From Reticulascus tulasneorum (taxonomy: Eukaryota > Ascomycota > Sordariomycetes > Glomerellales > Reticulascaceae), in NCBI GenBank assembly GCA_001557505.1, contig LSAX01000004.1, positions 3,720,001-3,784,000 of the forward strand: 64,000 bases of DNA, read 5' to 3'. Positions 1 to 11,935 of the stretch are shown here, piece after piece (positions within the stretch are counted from its first letter, which is position 1; the number at the start of each line of letters is the position of its first letter). The translations under genes and the position numbers were made by a program. A model generated the notes under the pieces. It ran no database searches, was not told where the DNA came from, and saw nothing but the letters and a program-made list of their open reading frames with translations.

Positions 1-214
1 GCTCTTTCCGAAGGCGAGACCACTCGCCATGACGACGCTCAACTGTTCTCTTCATAAACTGCGGCTCTGCGAACGCCTCGGCACAATGGGAGAGTGATCT
101 TCTGTAAAGAGGCTGAGCGGCATGCTTAAACTCTTTTTCTTCCACGCCATGAGGATGGGCCAATCCCAATGGGACGGCGAGCAGGACGTGTACGAGTGCG
201 TTCCTCAACCCCAT
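1..214 (-). CDS. Secreted intradiol ring-cleavage dioxygenase-like protein, N-terminal part (cut by window edge)
   Basis: A reading frame opens at the ATG at 214 and stays open to base 1, giving 71 residues with no stop. It begins with a signal peptide: MGLRNALVHVLLAVPLGLA is hydrophobic and followed by HPHG. The stretch after it (SLSHCAEAF, then MKRTVERR and WSRLRKE) resembles the N-terminal region of fungal extracellular aromatic dioxygenases, which carry a similar 'SLAHCA...RR...LR' segment before the ring-cleavage domain. The iron-binding Tyr/His domain lies outside the window, so the enzyme call rests only on the leader region. Members of the family are secreted and act on catechol-type aromatics. 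Another secreted protein with a similar N-terminus cannot be excluded. Confidence 0.55.
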   Translation of the reverse strand, partial: MGLRNALVHVLLAVPLGLAHPHGVEEKEFKHAAQPLYRRSLSHCAEAFAEPQFMKRTVERRHGEWSRLRKE

Positions 215-1583
215 CTTTGCAAGGCCAATTTCTCAATAGCTGTGTCGTGAGCCACCAGATCCAGGACAAGGGGAGGTCCAATGGTTTTTATGATCGGTCG
301 GTGTCTTATTGTGTATGATTATCTTCCGCAAACTTACCCCTCAACATGCCAATCCTTTGCCAATAATATAGCATATCTTAAGGACTATCCTCCCATATCC
401 AGGATGATGAACCTGGAGATGACGATGGCCTGTTGGACCATAACAATTTAGTTATGATCATACTCTCTTCATTAATCTGATAGCCTTGGCGATGTTACAT
501 ACTGCGATCTTCTCGTGGGGCCCTATTCAATGAGGTGGCATGGCATATCGGCTAAAGAGTTACGTTTCTTGTCTCGGCAATTGATACGGAGGAGCGGACC
601 TTCCAGTTTTACCCAGATTGGGATTAGCAGTCAGTGCTCCCGAGGATTCATCATTCTAGAATTCTCTCATGTCAGGGAGGACGCGTCCTGCATGGATTGA
701 TATTATGACAAAAAGGCGAGCCTATGGGGTTTAAGTAATTGGCAATAGACATAGGGAATCCTAACCTCGGCTTGGCCACTTCATGGCAGCAATGATGACG
801 CAGCAGCAGCTACTGCGTGGAATATCTATTGTAGACGAGATGAGTATTCGGGGAATGTGGGATAAACCCGATGAACCTAGCTTTTTTTCTGTATGGCAGA
901 AGAACGGTTTCTAGTTTGACCGATGCTCTTCGTCCTTAGGATACGGAGGATCTAAGACACCCATGCAAAAGATTCAAAAGATTCAATGGCTTAGTATTAT
1001 TCGACCACTACGAACGCATTGCTCTCAAAACATTGATGTTTATCTCAATAAGCTGGAAAGTTCCGAGATTGTGTTTGCAGTCGTTTCTTATTCACAGATA
1101 AGTAGATGATAAGGGCTGCAGCCATGAGAATGTTCCTGTGAGCATGCCTAGTTCGAAATTTGTGCATTAATTGGTAGCAAGTAAGCGATCTTTAAATTCC
1201 TGGAGGTTTTCTCGGACAGTGAGGAGAGAAGGCCATATCTAGCGTTTCGGAATGGTTGGGTTGCTTCCGCACCGTCCCTGTCGGCATTTGTGCTCGGCAG
1301 CGATGGCGATATTTATCAAATCAAATATTTCATATTCACTTTTGAGCAACGCGATTTCTTCAAGCATAGGATGCTAAAAGTGTGGTAGTAGCCTGCTATC
1401 GTTTCAAAGTTGCTGACGCAATTCATGAAGAATACATAGCTCCGCAGAATTCCTCCTCTTTGAACTTCTAGGAGCCAGTTTGTGGAGGATTGAAAATGTG
1501 CGAGCGAGAGGTAAAGAGGAAAGGAAAACCCATAAACTACTTAATATTTGCTGGTAAGCCAATCAGAGAGGTAGGCTCAACTA
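215..1583. other. Intergenic, no gene recognised
   Basis: About 1.4 kb upstream of the dioxygenase-like gene and downstream of the GFA-domain gene. Only short open frames (at most 84 codons) occur, none with a recognisable protein. No repeat or RNA gene was noticed. Confidence 0.6.
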
Positions 1584-2663
1584 TCAGTTACCGACCTCAG
1601 AGGCCGGTTCATTCCCATACTTGTCCCTGCTCCAACGCTCATGGCCCTCAATCAGAGAATTTGTCAACTCAACATCGTACCTACGCCCACTATCAACCCA
1701 AACAGGCCGACCTGCGGGCCATGCAAGCCAGTTCTCTGCCTTGACGCCTTCTGGGGCGCGTATAATCCCAACGGCAATGTCCACCATGTGCGGCGCATCG
1801 TCGGGTTTCTTTTCATCACCCAAGAAGAAGACAGTAGCACCACACGTGCCGCAAAAGGACCTAAGGACATCGGTAGAGGAAGCAAACGTTTTTGAAGTAC
1901 CGAGTCGCAGGTCTGGGCCGACTTGAGGTATGATCAGCGGCAAGGGAACAGTTGTCCATGCTACGACGTGAGTGCCGTCGACGAGACGGCAGTCATCACA
2001 AAGGTCGAGATAAGCAACCCATTTTTCGGGGCTAGTTGACGAGACAGAACTTTTGCTATGCTCATTCTGCAGTGTTTCGGAAGTAGGACGGGGAAACGTA
2101 AACGATACGCCGCCACAGTGGCATTGAGCCCGAAGACGTTCTTCGCCTTTCTCCCCAACTTCTGGCTTCTGCTCCTGAACTGCAGTCTCCTTCTCGTCGG
2201 CGGGGTTCCAAACCTTCATGTCGCGGTCACCAATTTTTGGTAGCCAGTCTGATAACCCGCCGTCTGGAGCAGACTTTGTAAATACGTGTGTACCGATTTG
2301 CCAATCGTCCTTGTCCCCGTCGAAAATAGAGCTTGCAATCACCCAGCTGTTATCTTCGAGACTAGCATCGCCAACCTGACAGCCGCAAGTGCTGCAAAAG
2401 TATCGGGTGCTTTGAGCATTTTCGTGTGCATAACCTGACAGATTGTCCAAGCTAGAAGGCGATACAAACTGAGGTGTCACGCCGTCGGGAAGAGGGGCGT
2501 GGAAATTGCAAAGAGTACCATGGGTGTAGCGGCACACGCTGCAGTGGCAGAGGTGGACTTTGAGTGGCAAAGAGGTCTTGGGTACTTCCAGCGTAAAATG
2601 GACAGCTTCACAATAGCATTTGGCAGTTAAGATCTTTGTGGCTGTTTGTTGGGAGTCCGCCAT
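1584..2663 (-). CDS. Tandem GFA-domain (DUF636/CENP-V-type) zinc protein
   Basis: An intronless 359-residue protein with two GFA folds in tandem. Copy one has CYCEAVHF, CHCSVC and FCSTCGC; copy two has CHCGGVSF, LCDDC and FCGTCG. This is the C-x-C...C-x2-C...C-x2-C zinc pattern of the glutathione-dependent formaldehyde-activating (GFA) family. Most fungal members are small single-domain cytosolic proteins; duplicated forms also occur. The substrate cannot be read from sequence, and the family name does not prove formaldehyde chemistry. The open frame extends upstream through a trinucleotide repeat that would encode a run of Ile, but the ATG at 2663 (MADSQQTATK) is the likely start because the repeat is not protein-like. 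A basic linker of roughly 50 residues joins the two domains. Confidence 0.82.
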   Translation of the reverse strand: MADSQQTATKILTAKCYCEAVHFTLEVPKTSLPLKVHLCHCSVCRYTHGTLCNFHAPLPDGVTPQFVSPSSLDNLSGYAHENAQSTRYFCSTCGCQVGDASLEDNSWVIASSIFDGDKDDWQIGTHVFTKSAPDGGLSDWLPKIGDRDMKVWNPADEKETAVQEQKPEVGEKGEERLRAQCHCGGVSFTFPRPTSETLQNEHSKSSVSSTSPEKWVAYLDLCDDCRLVDGTHVVAWTTVPLPLIIPQVGPDLRLGTSKTFASSTDVLRSFCGTCGATVFFLGDEKKPDDAPHMVDIAVGIIRAPEGVKAENWLAWPAGRPVWVDSGRRYDVELTNSLIEGHERWSRDKYGNEPASEVGN

Positions 2664-2664
2664 A

Positions 2665-2693
2665 ATGATGATGATGATGATGATGATGATGAT
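2665..2693. repeat. (ATG)n trinucleotide microsatellite
   Basis: Nine perfect ATG units on the plus strand, i.e. CAT units on the coding strand, end two bases before the start codon of the GFA gene. It would lie in the 5' leader and is likely to vary in length between strains. Confidence 0.9.
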
Positions 2694-3620
2694 ACGATAG
2701 TACCCAAACACGGGCAACAGAGGAATTATGCGAGGGACCGTCGCTGGATTTGAAGTTGACTCGAGTTACTACTTGAAATTCTCTGGAGAGTGAGCAGAAT
2801 CCAGTTGAAGGGCGGGAGTTGTAGCCAGGATGGGCATGGGGAGGGGCAATCGAGCGGAAACGCTGTGGTCTTAATAGCAACTGTGTAGTAGCATGTTGGT
2901 TCCGGCTCCTTGCAGCCATGACGTCGATGGCGATGCGCATGGATCCGGTCAGGAGTAAGACGCGGGGTTATCATCAGCCCGATTGACCCCTCAACGCGGG
3001 CATCGCGCGGTCTCATGTGACAGCCACGAGGTAAGCTCAATAGCTGCAGTCGCTTAATAAAGCGGCCAAACCTAACGGAACGCTTCACCTCATTACAAAC
3101 ATGGCGTGTAAATGTAGGTTGGGATGCGGTAGACTGCCCATGACAAGCTTGGGTGAATGAAGTAGGCAGTTACGGGAGCTTTCCCATAAAGGCCGCTAAG
3201 TCCACGTAACTGAGACCATCACTCGCTGTATCCGCCTTGTTTTGCCGCCAATCGTCCTTCCGAAACATCAGTCACCCATCCTGTCCTCGTCCGGTCCGCT
3301 GACATGGTACTAGATTCATAACCTTGAGATAGATTGGGCATAGCGGTGGCTTAGAGAAGACGGAGCCTTTCCATTCGGTTGTAGGTTTCTCTTGTCCAGC
3401 TTCAACATCATCCATTATCACTTCTCCTTCTGTCTCCCTCCGCCTTCTTTTACTCCTTCTCTTTTTCACCTCCTCCTCGACTCGACTTATTAACTCATAT
3501 TTACTTCAGGTCCTTTTCAAACAAATGTATCGTTCCTATACCCGCTGGTGATCAGCGTCAGTCGTTCAACGCACATCAACTCCTCCCCATAAATCTAAGC
3601 ACTAGATTTTACAGAATGTT
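2694..3620. other. Intergenic with polypyrimidine tract
   Basis: Upstream region of the GFA gene and downstream of the subtilase-like gene. It contains a C/T-rich stretch at about 3415-3480. The overlapping short frames have no recognisable product. Confidence 0.6.
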
Positions 3621-6600
3621 CTAGGAGACTGTGAAAGCCAGCGTCCATGAATCCCAACCACTTGCTTGCGATCGGTCCCCAAAGGCGCGAAGAGCAGCCA
3701 CGCGCATCACGTACTTGCCCGGCGAAATCGCAGTGCCGTCCGCCAGCTCGCCAAGCCACCAAAACTGAGAGGGAAGATCAGCGGAGTATAAGCCCCTGAA
3801 TGTACGTGCAACGCCCGATAACGGAAACGCCAAGGTACTGTTATAAACGCCGTAGTTGTCAGGGTCGTAGAAATACGCTTCGTTTGAGTATATCCAGTAT
3901 GTTGCGCTGCCAACAAACTTATTCTGGCCGATGACTGGTGGATAAGCCCAATCGCGTTCGACGTAGCCGCCCTGGAATATCTAGGGACAGAGAGAATTAG
4001 CCTATGATATCCTGATTATCGACGTACAACCAGAACACATACGTCCCAGCGCAGCTGATCTACAGCCCACAAGTATTCCAGAATCAGTTTTGGAAAGTCT
4101 TGCTTCGAAAGAGAGAGGTCAAAAGACCAACTGCAATGGAAAGTTAGGTCCAGTGTTCCCTAAGCATTAGAGGTTCAAGGCTTACGTAGGATTTGTGCTA
4201 ATATTCGCGCTGTTTCGGCCGGACTGGATATACGGATATCCCGAGTAAAACGTTGTAGGAAAGGTATTGCGAAGACTACCTGCAACACCTAGTAGTAGAA
4301 AGGTTAGTTATCTACTGTAGAGTATAGATAAGTAAGCGCATACCAAGGTAAGGAATTGCCAGTGACTCGCCGAGAGTAGAGTTGATGATGATATTACCGC
4401 TGTAGAGCGGGAGATTACTAGTGTAGCCAGGAGCATCAAAGTCAAACCTATCGGACGGTCAGCCTCAAAAATAAGAGTTAAATAAGAGAGTTAACCTTCG
4501 CTAACAGCTGGGTACTCACTCGGCAGTCTTAGTCTGGCATGCTGCAACCTTGAACGTTCCCGAAGGAAGTGTCACAGTGGGGTTGACTTCGATGGCGACC
4601 AACTCTTCAAGACCTAGAAGTCGATTCTCGCTAGGGTACCAGGTCTCGAATCCAGCTGCGTTTAGGACTGCGAAGGTATACGTCACATCAACCTCTGCGT
4701 TATTGGTGATCTGAACTTTATGATAGCGCTCAAAGTGTTGCGTATCGTTTAGCTCAAATTTGACGAATGACAAGGACGTTGTATATTCAAGGACCTTAGT
4801 AGCATTAACCAATCCAGTCCCTGATTGTGCAACTGGTGCGAGGAATGAGCTTGGAGCATCCGCATTGATCTCCCACCAATCGAGAGTCGAGCCGCTGGAG
4901 ATTATGCGCATAACAAGCTCAGTGGCGTTGTAGTTCTGGTTAGTTTTTCGTCCACCATGTTTTCCAATGTAGAGTGCGGCAATGCCAGCGATGTAAGAGG
5001 CGGCCATTTCATTTCCGCCCGCGTAGGTCCAACTCTGGTTGTCCGGATAGGGGTACGTTGAGTAGATGAGGTTGCCCGGGGCAGAAATATCTGGCTTGAT
5101 AGTTAGATCACTCACGGGACCCCATTGAGAAGCTACGCTTGGCGCGTTGGCCCAAGGCCAGTTTCTGGAGACCCAGACAGAGTCGACTACGTCGGTGTAA
5201 TCACCTGTGACGTTACCGCCGGCAATGTATGTGTTTACAATGCCTTGACCAGACTCTGGCGATAGCAGAATGCAGGCGCTTCCGTCAAAATCAAAACTTT
5301 CCGCAGTGTCGGTCGGGTTATCGTAATAGAAGATTAAATTCTCCATGCCAGCCGCAACGAGATTTTCTTGCTTTACCCGAGCGTCGCAGCCCCCAAGGCG
5401 CACCAAGGGAATGGCCTGAGAGTAGTCAGGGATGTCACCCGACAAGGGGTTGCATGCGTCGTCCGTGACGTTGGGATCCATCGTTAGAGGGATGATCGGC
5501 CAGCCATTCACGCTGGCAGGGAATGCGGTACCGGCATATTGGGCATAGCCGACTTTAACGGCCACGGATTCCCCATCGATAGTAACGGTCGCCTCTAGAC
5601 CAGCTTCTGTGATAAACTCCGCCTCAACGGAAGCGACACCGAGTACCTTCCTACCTGAAGCGCCATTGGTCGAGTAGTAAGGTCCTGATAGTCCTGTGTC
5701 TCCCATAGCCATGACTACAATGACACCCTCCTCGACCATGCGTTCGGTGATCTGAGAAAGTGGATCATCTTGAAACCCGCCAGTGACTCCAAAGGCGCAG
5801 GCAATCACATCGGCCTAATGCGTGCGCATCTCATGAGCTACTGTAATACACCAGATGTGCGAGAAAAGAACTTACACCGTCAGTGAAAGCCATGAGAATT
5901 GCATCAATCAGTGTCTCGTCGTCAGTTTCAATCTGATACAAGGAATTCGGTCAGTAATTGACGGCCCTGACTTGACAGTCATAGGTCTACAAGTCTATGT
6001 GTCCATAGGCGTATACAAGTCAGTGGAATTGTTACGCACTGGGTATCCTCCGCCAAAAACCTTATAAGCGTAGATGGTGGCATCTGGGGCAACACCATAG
6101 AATCTGTAAGGGTCAGCGGCGTAATGTGCAGTTATGCCACCGGCATTGCACTTACCCGTATTTTTCATCAGAACCAACTAAAATGCCAGCAGCAGACGTT
6201 CCGTATCCCCAGAGGTCCATTGGATCCGCATCGGGTGCCTTGATGCAGCCCACAGCCGGCCAACCTGATGACTGAAGGATTAGGAACCATGCTACAGCTA
6301 ACGTGAAGTGGTATCATGAGCACAATCAAGACTTACACCCATCTCCAGTGAAGTCGTACCCGCCAGCGATCTTGCAGCCTTTGCCGAAACAACCACCGAG
6401 CTAGGAATGTTAGAAGTGAACTGTTCAGAATGTACGGAGAACCTACTGCAAAGTGAGTGTAGGTCACGCCGCTACTGATAAGTGCAATCTGGACTCCTTC
6501 GCCGTATATTCCCGCCTCGTGCAGGTTCTCGACTCCAGTTGCGCCATGAATAGCAGAGGTGTAGTTCAGTGACGCAATCTGCTTTGCATGAATCTCTGCC

Positions 6601-6995
6601 GAACTTAGAGAATCGCTTCTTTTTGATAGCCTTGGGGCCGCAGCCGACCGCTTCCTTGATGACCAAACATTGGATGCAGTGGCCAGAGCCTTGATAGACT
6701 CGATGCTGCTACTCACGGACTCAATGCTGACCCCGCTGAAAATAGGTGAGTCAAAGATCTTAGTTATAGTTATCCCATGAAGCAGCTGCAGTTCGGTCTT
6801 GAGAGTGCTCAAAGATGAACCCTGTGATAGTCTATGAGCAGTTTGAAAGTAGATCTAGAGGGGAGGTCTTACCGATGCCGTCTCGATAATGAATCTGCTT
6901 GCAACATTGATATCTGGGGTACCACGAGCACTGGATTTCAGGGCACACACACCCGCTGCTACAGATAAAGCAAGTAAAATGGTATCTGGACGCAT
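3621..6995 (-). CDS. Subtilase-fold (S8, Vpr-type) secreted pseudoprotease
   Basis: Eleven exons give 913 residues: 6873-6995, 6447-6821, 6337-6400, 6156-6264, 6040-6103, 5876-5932, 4520-5814, 4344-4447, 4186-4288, 4043-4130 and 3621-3980; all phases agree. The protein has a signal peptide (MRPDTILLALSVAAGVCA), an I9-like propeptide region, the S8 core with an inserted PA-like segment, and a C-terminal Fn3-like region, as in fungal 'minor extracellular protease Vpr' proteins. The fold landmarks are clear: THFALGGCFGKGCKIAGGYD, GVAPDATIYAYKVFG and YIAGIAALY. All catalytic positions are changed. The Asp motif IDTG reads ISSG, the His motif GHGTHVAG reads GYGTSAAG, the Ser motif GTSMA reads GNEMA, and the oxyanion Asn motif AGN reads MGD. 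The frame is otherwise intact, so I infer a maintained non-catalytic protein. Its function is unknown; binding or inhibition is possible. It is divergent from an active-looking S53 peptidase. Confidence 0.85.
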
Positions 6996-8729
6996 ATTTT
7001 CCGTTGATCGCAAGTCGTGACTGCAACAAGCTTTGTAAAGATGGTTGTCCGGGAGCCAAGCCAGCAGATAAGGATTCCGGACTTGTTATATGCCTCCTCG
7101 AGTAGCGATCTCAGTTCAACCCAACAAAACCCCACAGAGATTGCAAAGGTAGTAGTAGGTGGACCATGTCTATCACATCCGGTGACGCATCTACACCCTT
7201 CCCATTCACTTGCGCATCGTTCGGCTCATCTATCCCGCGATATTAAATTTGAGCTCATCTCACCTACCAAATTGAGATGCATACGTAACCGTTAGAGATA
7301 ACCAGAAGTGAAAGTAAGGGGTTTGGGTCCAGAGATGCTGTTAGCAGAACCCACGTTAATTTTGAAATAATGAGTTGTCCACTTGGACATACAGCTAGTT
7401 TGCTCTTGCACTCCTCCAAGCCGATGCTAGCCTCAACGTTTCTGACAAACAGCCTGGAGGAAACGGCATCTCAAGCATGAACACCTGGACGTCAAGCATG
7501 GTGGAGCTGGGCTGGGGTCCAAGGGACATGGGTGATGATAATTCCCCTCTTTGTCAAAGATTTGCCGGTTTGCCGCTCTGAACCGCCGCTAGGCTCGAAC
7601 ACAGCGACGTGAACCAGCAAAATGCCACTTCTCCGTCTCACAAATTCCTGCGTTTATTTTGCAGATGTGATTCCTGTGGTTTAGTGGCTGGATCATTTCA
7701 TTGTCGTATAACCATGCAGGGAAATCTCTTTCGGTTCAAGTGGGGAACTCGTTGCTGAAATGGCCGGCAGCATCCCTTTTTGAAGATAAGGGACATTTCG
7801 AACAGTTGGACGGATATTTTATTCTTGAGGAAAGCCACAGTCAATCTGTCGTCAAGAGAATTCTGCTCGAACAACTGTTTCGTTGAAACCCAGCCTTGCA
7901 ACCTGCATGCATGTGGCCTTATTTTGAGCCTCAGTTCTTGGCAGCTTCAATGTTACACTCAACCCTAGTCCGTATATAATGGAGGGTCTTGTGCAGGCAA
8001 TTGTTAGCAGCACAGACATTGGTTCGGTCCATTGCAACACCATCCCTGTTCTTGGATTCTTATTTGCAGGCAGCCGACAAACATATGAGTGTCTGTTAGC
8101 AATCTTTCGTATGTCTGCCCTACCATTGCTTACGATGATTGACGGAAGTGTCGGCTCTTTAAGTAGAGCGCTAATCAAACACGAGATTCTTACTAGCAAG
8201 AGCAATGGCAAACTCAGAACGCTCCTTTCTCATCCATGAAGAAAGCATGCTATGGAGGGGAGGACTGTGGAGCCAATCTACAAGTTGCACCCTGCTATCG
8301 CTCGCTCGTATTGCATGTAGTCGTAAACCCTGGGAATTCCTCAACAGGGCCCCAACTTGGCAGGTCACCTTTGATTAGACTTCAGGTGAATAAAGCGATG
8401 CCTCCAGGCCGGCAGAGATATCGATAGTGCAGATTAACGCGCGTTTTAATTAAGTCCTTATCTGATGCCAACCCTATTTTCACACTTAGTGACGAATAAG
8501 CCCAGCGAGATCCGGCGTCCTGGGTCATTGACCAAATCCGGCAAACTAAATCATTTGATTCTATCTCTCTTAAGATTTCCTTTCTTGAAAATGGGAAATC
8601 ACTCCTGCACTCTTCTTATATCATCAGTTGCCTGCTTCTGCTCGGGTGCGGTCGAGAGTTGCATCTCCCACATCGACTCATCAGAACCCTACTAACAGGA
8701 GTCTCGTTCGTTCGTGTCGATTCATCATC
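6996..8729. other. Divergent intergenic region between two peptidase-family genes
   Basis: This 1.7 kb stretch is upstream of both the pseudo-subtilase (minus strand) and the sedolisin (plus strand), so it holds both promoters. Short open frames on both strands at 7700-8240 (up to 119 codons) match nothing I recognise. Confidence 0.6.
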
Positions 8730-11250
8730 ATGCTTCTCCATCTCTTCTTTTTCATTTTTTCCGGCCAGTTTGGCATCGGTGTCGATGCTGCCCTGAGGAC
8801 CAACGTGCCGTTCTCCAAACGAATTGTGCCGGAGTCACACACTCTCCACGAGCGGCAGTCCGAGCATTTAGCTACCAAGTGGAACAAGAGAGAGAGGGCT
8901 CCTGATACGATGATTCTTCCTATGCGGATTGGCTTGAAGCAGAGGGCTCTCTCGGATGGACATCACAAGTTGTTGGACATGTAAGTTTATGACTTTATTC
9001 AGCGTCTCTACAATTTGCTCATTATATTCTTCGTCCGGTAGCTCTAATCCTGCCTCATCCAATTATGGCAAATATATGAGTGCCACTGAGGTTATCGACT
9101 TTTTTGCCCCATCCTCGGCCCGTGTCGAGTTGGTCATGAGTTGGCTGCTGGATTCCGGAATGTCTGCCGATCGCCTCTCCCTCTCTACCAATAAGCAGGT
9201 AGGTAAAATTTATGTTCCAACCACCCCTATCAATACGAATGCCATTAGTGGAATAGTCTAGTTGATCAGCATCCCTCTGGGAATCGTCGTGTTAGTGGAT
9301 CCAGTTTGATGCCTCAGTCTCAGAGGTGGAGGATATCCTTTACACCGACTACTTTCTATTTGAGCATTTAGAGACAGAATCTCAAGGTATCGCGTGCGAT
9401 GAGTACCACGTTCCCAGCCACATCACAGAGCATGTCGACTATATCACCCCTGGTATACGCCTCCGTCGTGACGAGCGCAAGCAAGCAATAAAAACGCGCA
9501 GGGGAGAGTCCGACGAGCCCGGCCAGCGGTATGAAGCACTTCACACCAATTTCTCGTCATTTGCTGGAGTCCATACGCTCGTGGCCGGGGACGATGGTAG
9601 TCTGTTTAATAGCACTATGTGCGACACAATAGTTACCCCTGTCTGCATCCGAAGTACAGCTCTACTCTTCCAGCACACGTGTTACCGTAAACTAACTTGG
9701 AGACAGACCAATACCGTATGCCCAAAGGCAAACTTGCGTCGCCCGGTAACGAGCTAGGAATGTTTGAAAACTTGAATTCTCACTACTATCCACCGGATCT
9801 CGATAATTACCTGGTGAACGTATATCCGTAAGTCAATGGGGCTGCTAACCTCTGGAGAAGTTGCGTTAACGGTTTAATTGTGAAGGGAGATTCCAGAAGG
9901 ATCGTATCCTATTGAAAAGAATATCGACGGCGCCATGGGGGCAGCTTTACAATTACAAGACATTGGGCTAGAGGCTAACTTGGATGTCATGGCCGCCATG
10001 CCACTTATCTGGCCGCAACAGGTTGTTGTGTTCCAGACTGACGACCAGTACTATGAGTCGAACTATAATCTTCCAGGATTCTTTAATAGTAAGCTCTTTT
10101 ATCCTCTCGACCTCTATCGTAGGAACCAGGAGCAGCCAGTGCTAAGTTCTGGCTAATTAATAAATAGCTTTCTACGATGCCATTGACGGTAGCTATTGCG
10201 ATTATACTGCCTATGGCGAGACAGGTGATTGTACTGTGGCCGAGTGTGAAGATCCTCAGTACCCAAATCCTTTTGGCTATAACGGTGCTCTGCAGTGTGG
10301 TGTTTATGAGCCAACGAAAGTCATTTCGATGTCGTACGGTGGCGGTGAGGGTGACGTTCCTGCCTACTATATACAACGGCGGTGTAGTGAAATAATGAAG
10401 CTAGGGATGCAAGGAATAACTGTTGTTATGTCTTCTGGGGACTATGGTGTTGCAAACGCTCCGGGTGACCCGAGTCCCAGCGGGTGCGGCGGTCCGGATC
10501 AGACCTTCTTTTACCCCGAAACCGATGCAGCCTGTCCTTATGTGCTAGCTGTCGGTTCGACTGTGCTACAAGATTACACCACACCCGGCGAGCCGAGCTG
10601 CAAGTTGGACGAAGTAGCGACCTCAAGATTTTATTCCGGCGGCGGCTTTTCGAATGTTTTCCCAAGAGCTGATTATCAATACAACGATGTTCAGGCGTAC
10701 CTCGACAATGTTAACCTTACGTTCTCTGGATACGAAAACTTTACTGGATTTGATGGTGATGTTAATGGGGTTTATCACATTAATGGTCGCGGGTACCCCG
10801 ACGTATCTGCCATCGGCGACAACTTTATTGTGTCATATGGGGGTGTTTTGGGAACCGTTGGCGGCACTTCTTTATCCGCACCGATATGGGCATCAATCAT
10901 CACGCGCATCAACGAGGAGAGGTTTGCGATCAACAAGAGCAGTGTTGGTTTTATTAACCCTGTCCTGGTACAGATCCATTCCGACCCCTGAGCTCACTTT
11001 TTCATGATGGCTTTGCTGACTCAAGTCTCATTGACAGTACTCCAACCCACACGTGCTCCGCGATATCACCAGCGGATCAAATCCTGGATGTGGTACCACT
11101 GGCTTCACAGCTGCGACTGGTTGGGACCCTGTATCTGGCCTAGGGTAAGTTGCACTTTGAAATCACCAGTAAAGTTCCGTTGTGCTTACCATGAGATCCA
11201 GATCGCCGAACTACCCTGCTTTGTTGAGCTTGTTCTTGAGCTTGCCGTAG
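8730..11250 (+). CDS. Secreted sedolisin-family peptidase (S53), catalytic residues intact
   Basis: Eight exons give 681 residues: 8730-8980, 9042-9198, 9296-9653, 9707-9827, 9886-10088, 10168-10967, 11038-11144 and 11202-11250; phases agree throughout. A signal peptide (MLLHLFFFIFSGQFGIGVDA) is followed by an activation propeptide (SNPASSNYGKYMSATEV) and the peptidase domain. The Glu/Asp pair is in LEANLD, the oxyanion Asp in SSGDYG, and the nucleophile Ser in GGTSLSAP. The C-terminal calcium-site region reads DITSGSNPGCGTTGFTAATG, then GWDPVSGLG. Fungal S53 enzymes are acid-active secreted tripeptidyl- or endo-peptidases; which type this is cannot be told here. The start is the only ATG giving a signal peptide. 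It lies head-to-head with the pseudo-subtilase. Confidence 0.9.
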
Positions 11251-11935
11251 TTGATTTCACTGATGGTAGATATCTGGTAATAAATGGTCTTGGGGCAGAG
11301 ATATGAATTCACTGGGCTTTACGTGGACCTGCACGGGAGCATGCAAAGCGGATGGGGGTGGTCGGATGCTGGTGTTGAAGTTCCTTCCAGGGATCAACAG
11401 CAGGTTCACCGACGGGGGAGACACATAGCAGAACCTGTGTATGTGAATTTGTCGGTCTGGTATTGAAGATTGCGAGGTAGAAGGCGGCGACGCGCTTATG
11501 AGTAGGCAGCTTTGATCCATTGACATAAGGTACCTTGGATGAAATGACCAGTAGACCCAAACACTCGCACCTGTAGGCACAAGGTGTCAATGCTAAAAAA
11601 TAAGATCTTTGAGAAGTATCTATTGCGATAGGTTATTGCCTAGATTGATACAAAAATGCCTCATTGCCTTGGCTAGGCGGGTGGTCTCCGCAGAATTGCC
11701 GCAAGATAAAAATTAACATCCAGGTTGGACGTATGGATGACATGCGAAGCCAAACGATAATCTTCACCTCGATAATTAGCTGCTGACCCCACTAAAATTA
11801 CCCCGCCAAAAATGCCCCGCATTCCGTCATTTATTACCCGCCAGCGCGCTGCGCTTCGACACCGTGGACAGTTGACGCCCGGTCTAGGAAATCTTTGACA
11901 TCTTCAAAAACGACGCACTATCAGTTCCCTAAAGA
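11251..11935. other. Intergenic
   Basis: It holds the 3' flank of the sedolisin and the promoter of the next gene. No recognisable coding sequence; short overlapping frames on both strands at 11257-11590 look incidental. Confidence 0.6.

Noticed and set aside
7698..8239. Possible degenerate transposase in frames at 7850-8240
   Set aside because: A faint resemblance of one plus-strand stretch to a transposase segment, but no DDE pattern, terminal repeats or target duplication.
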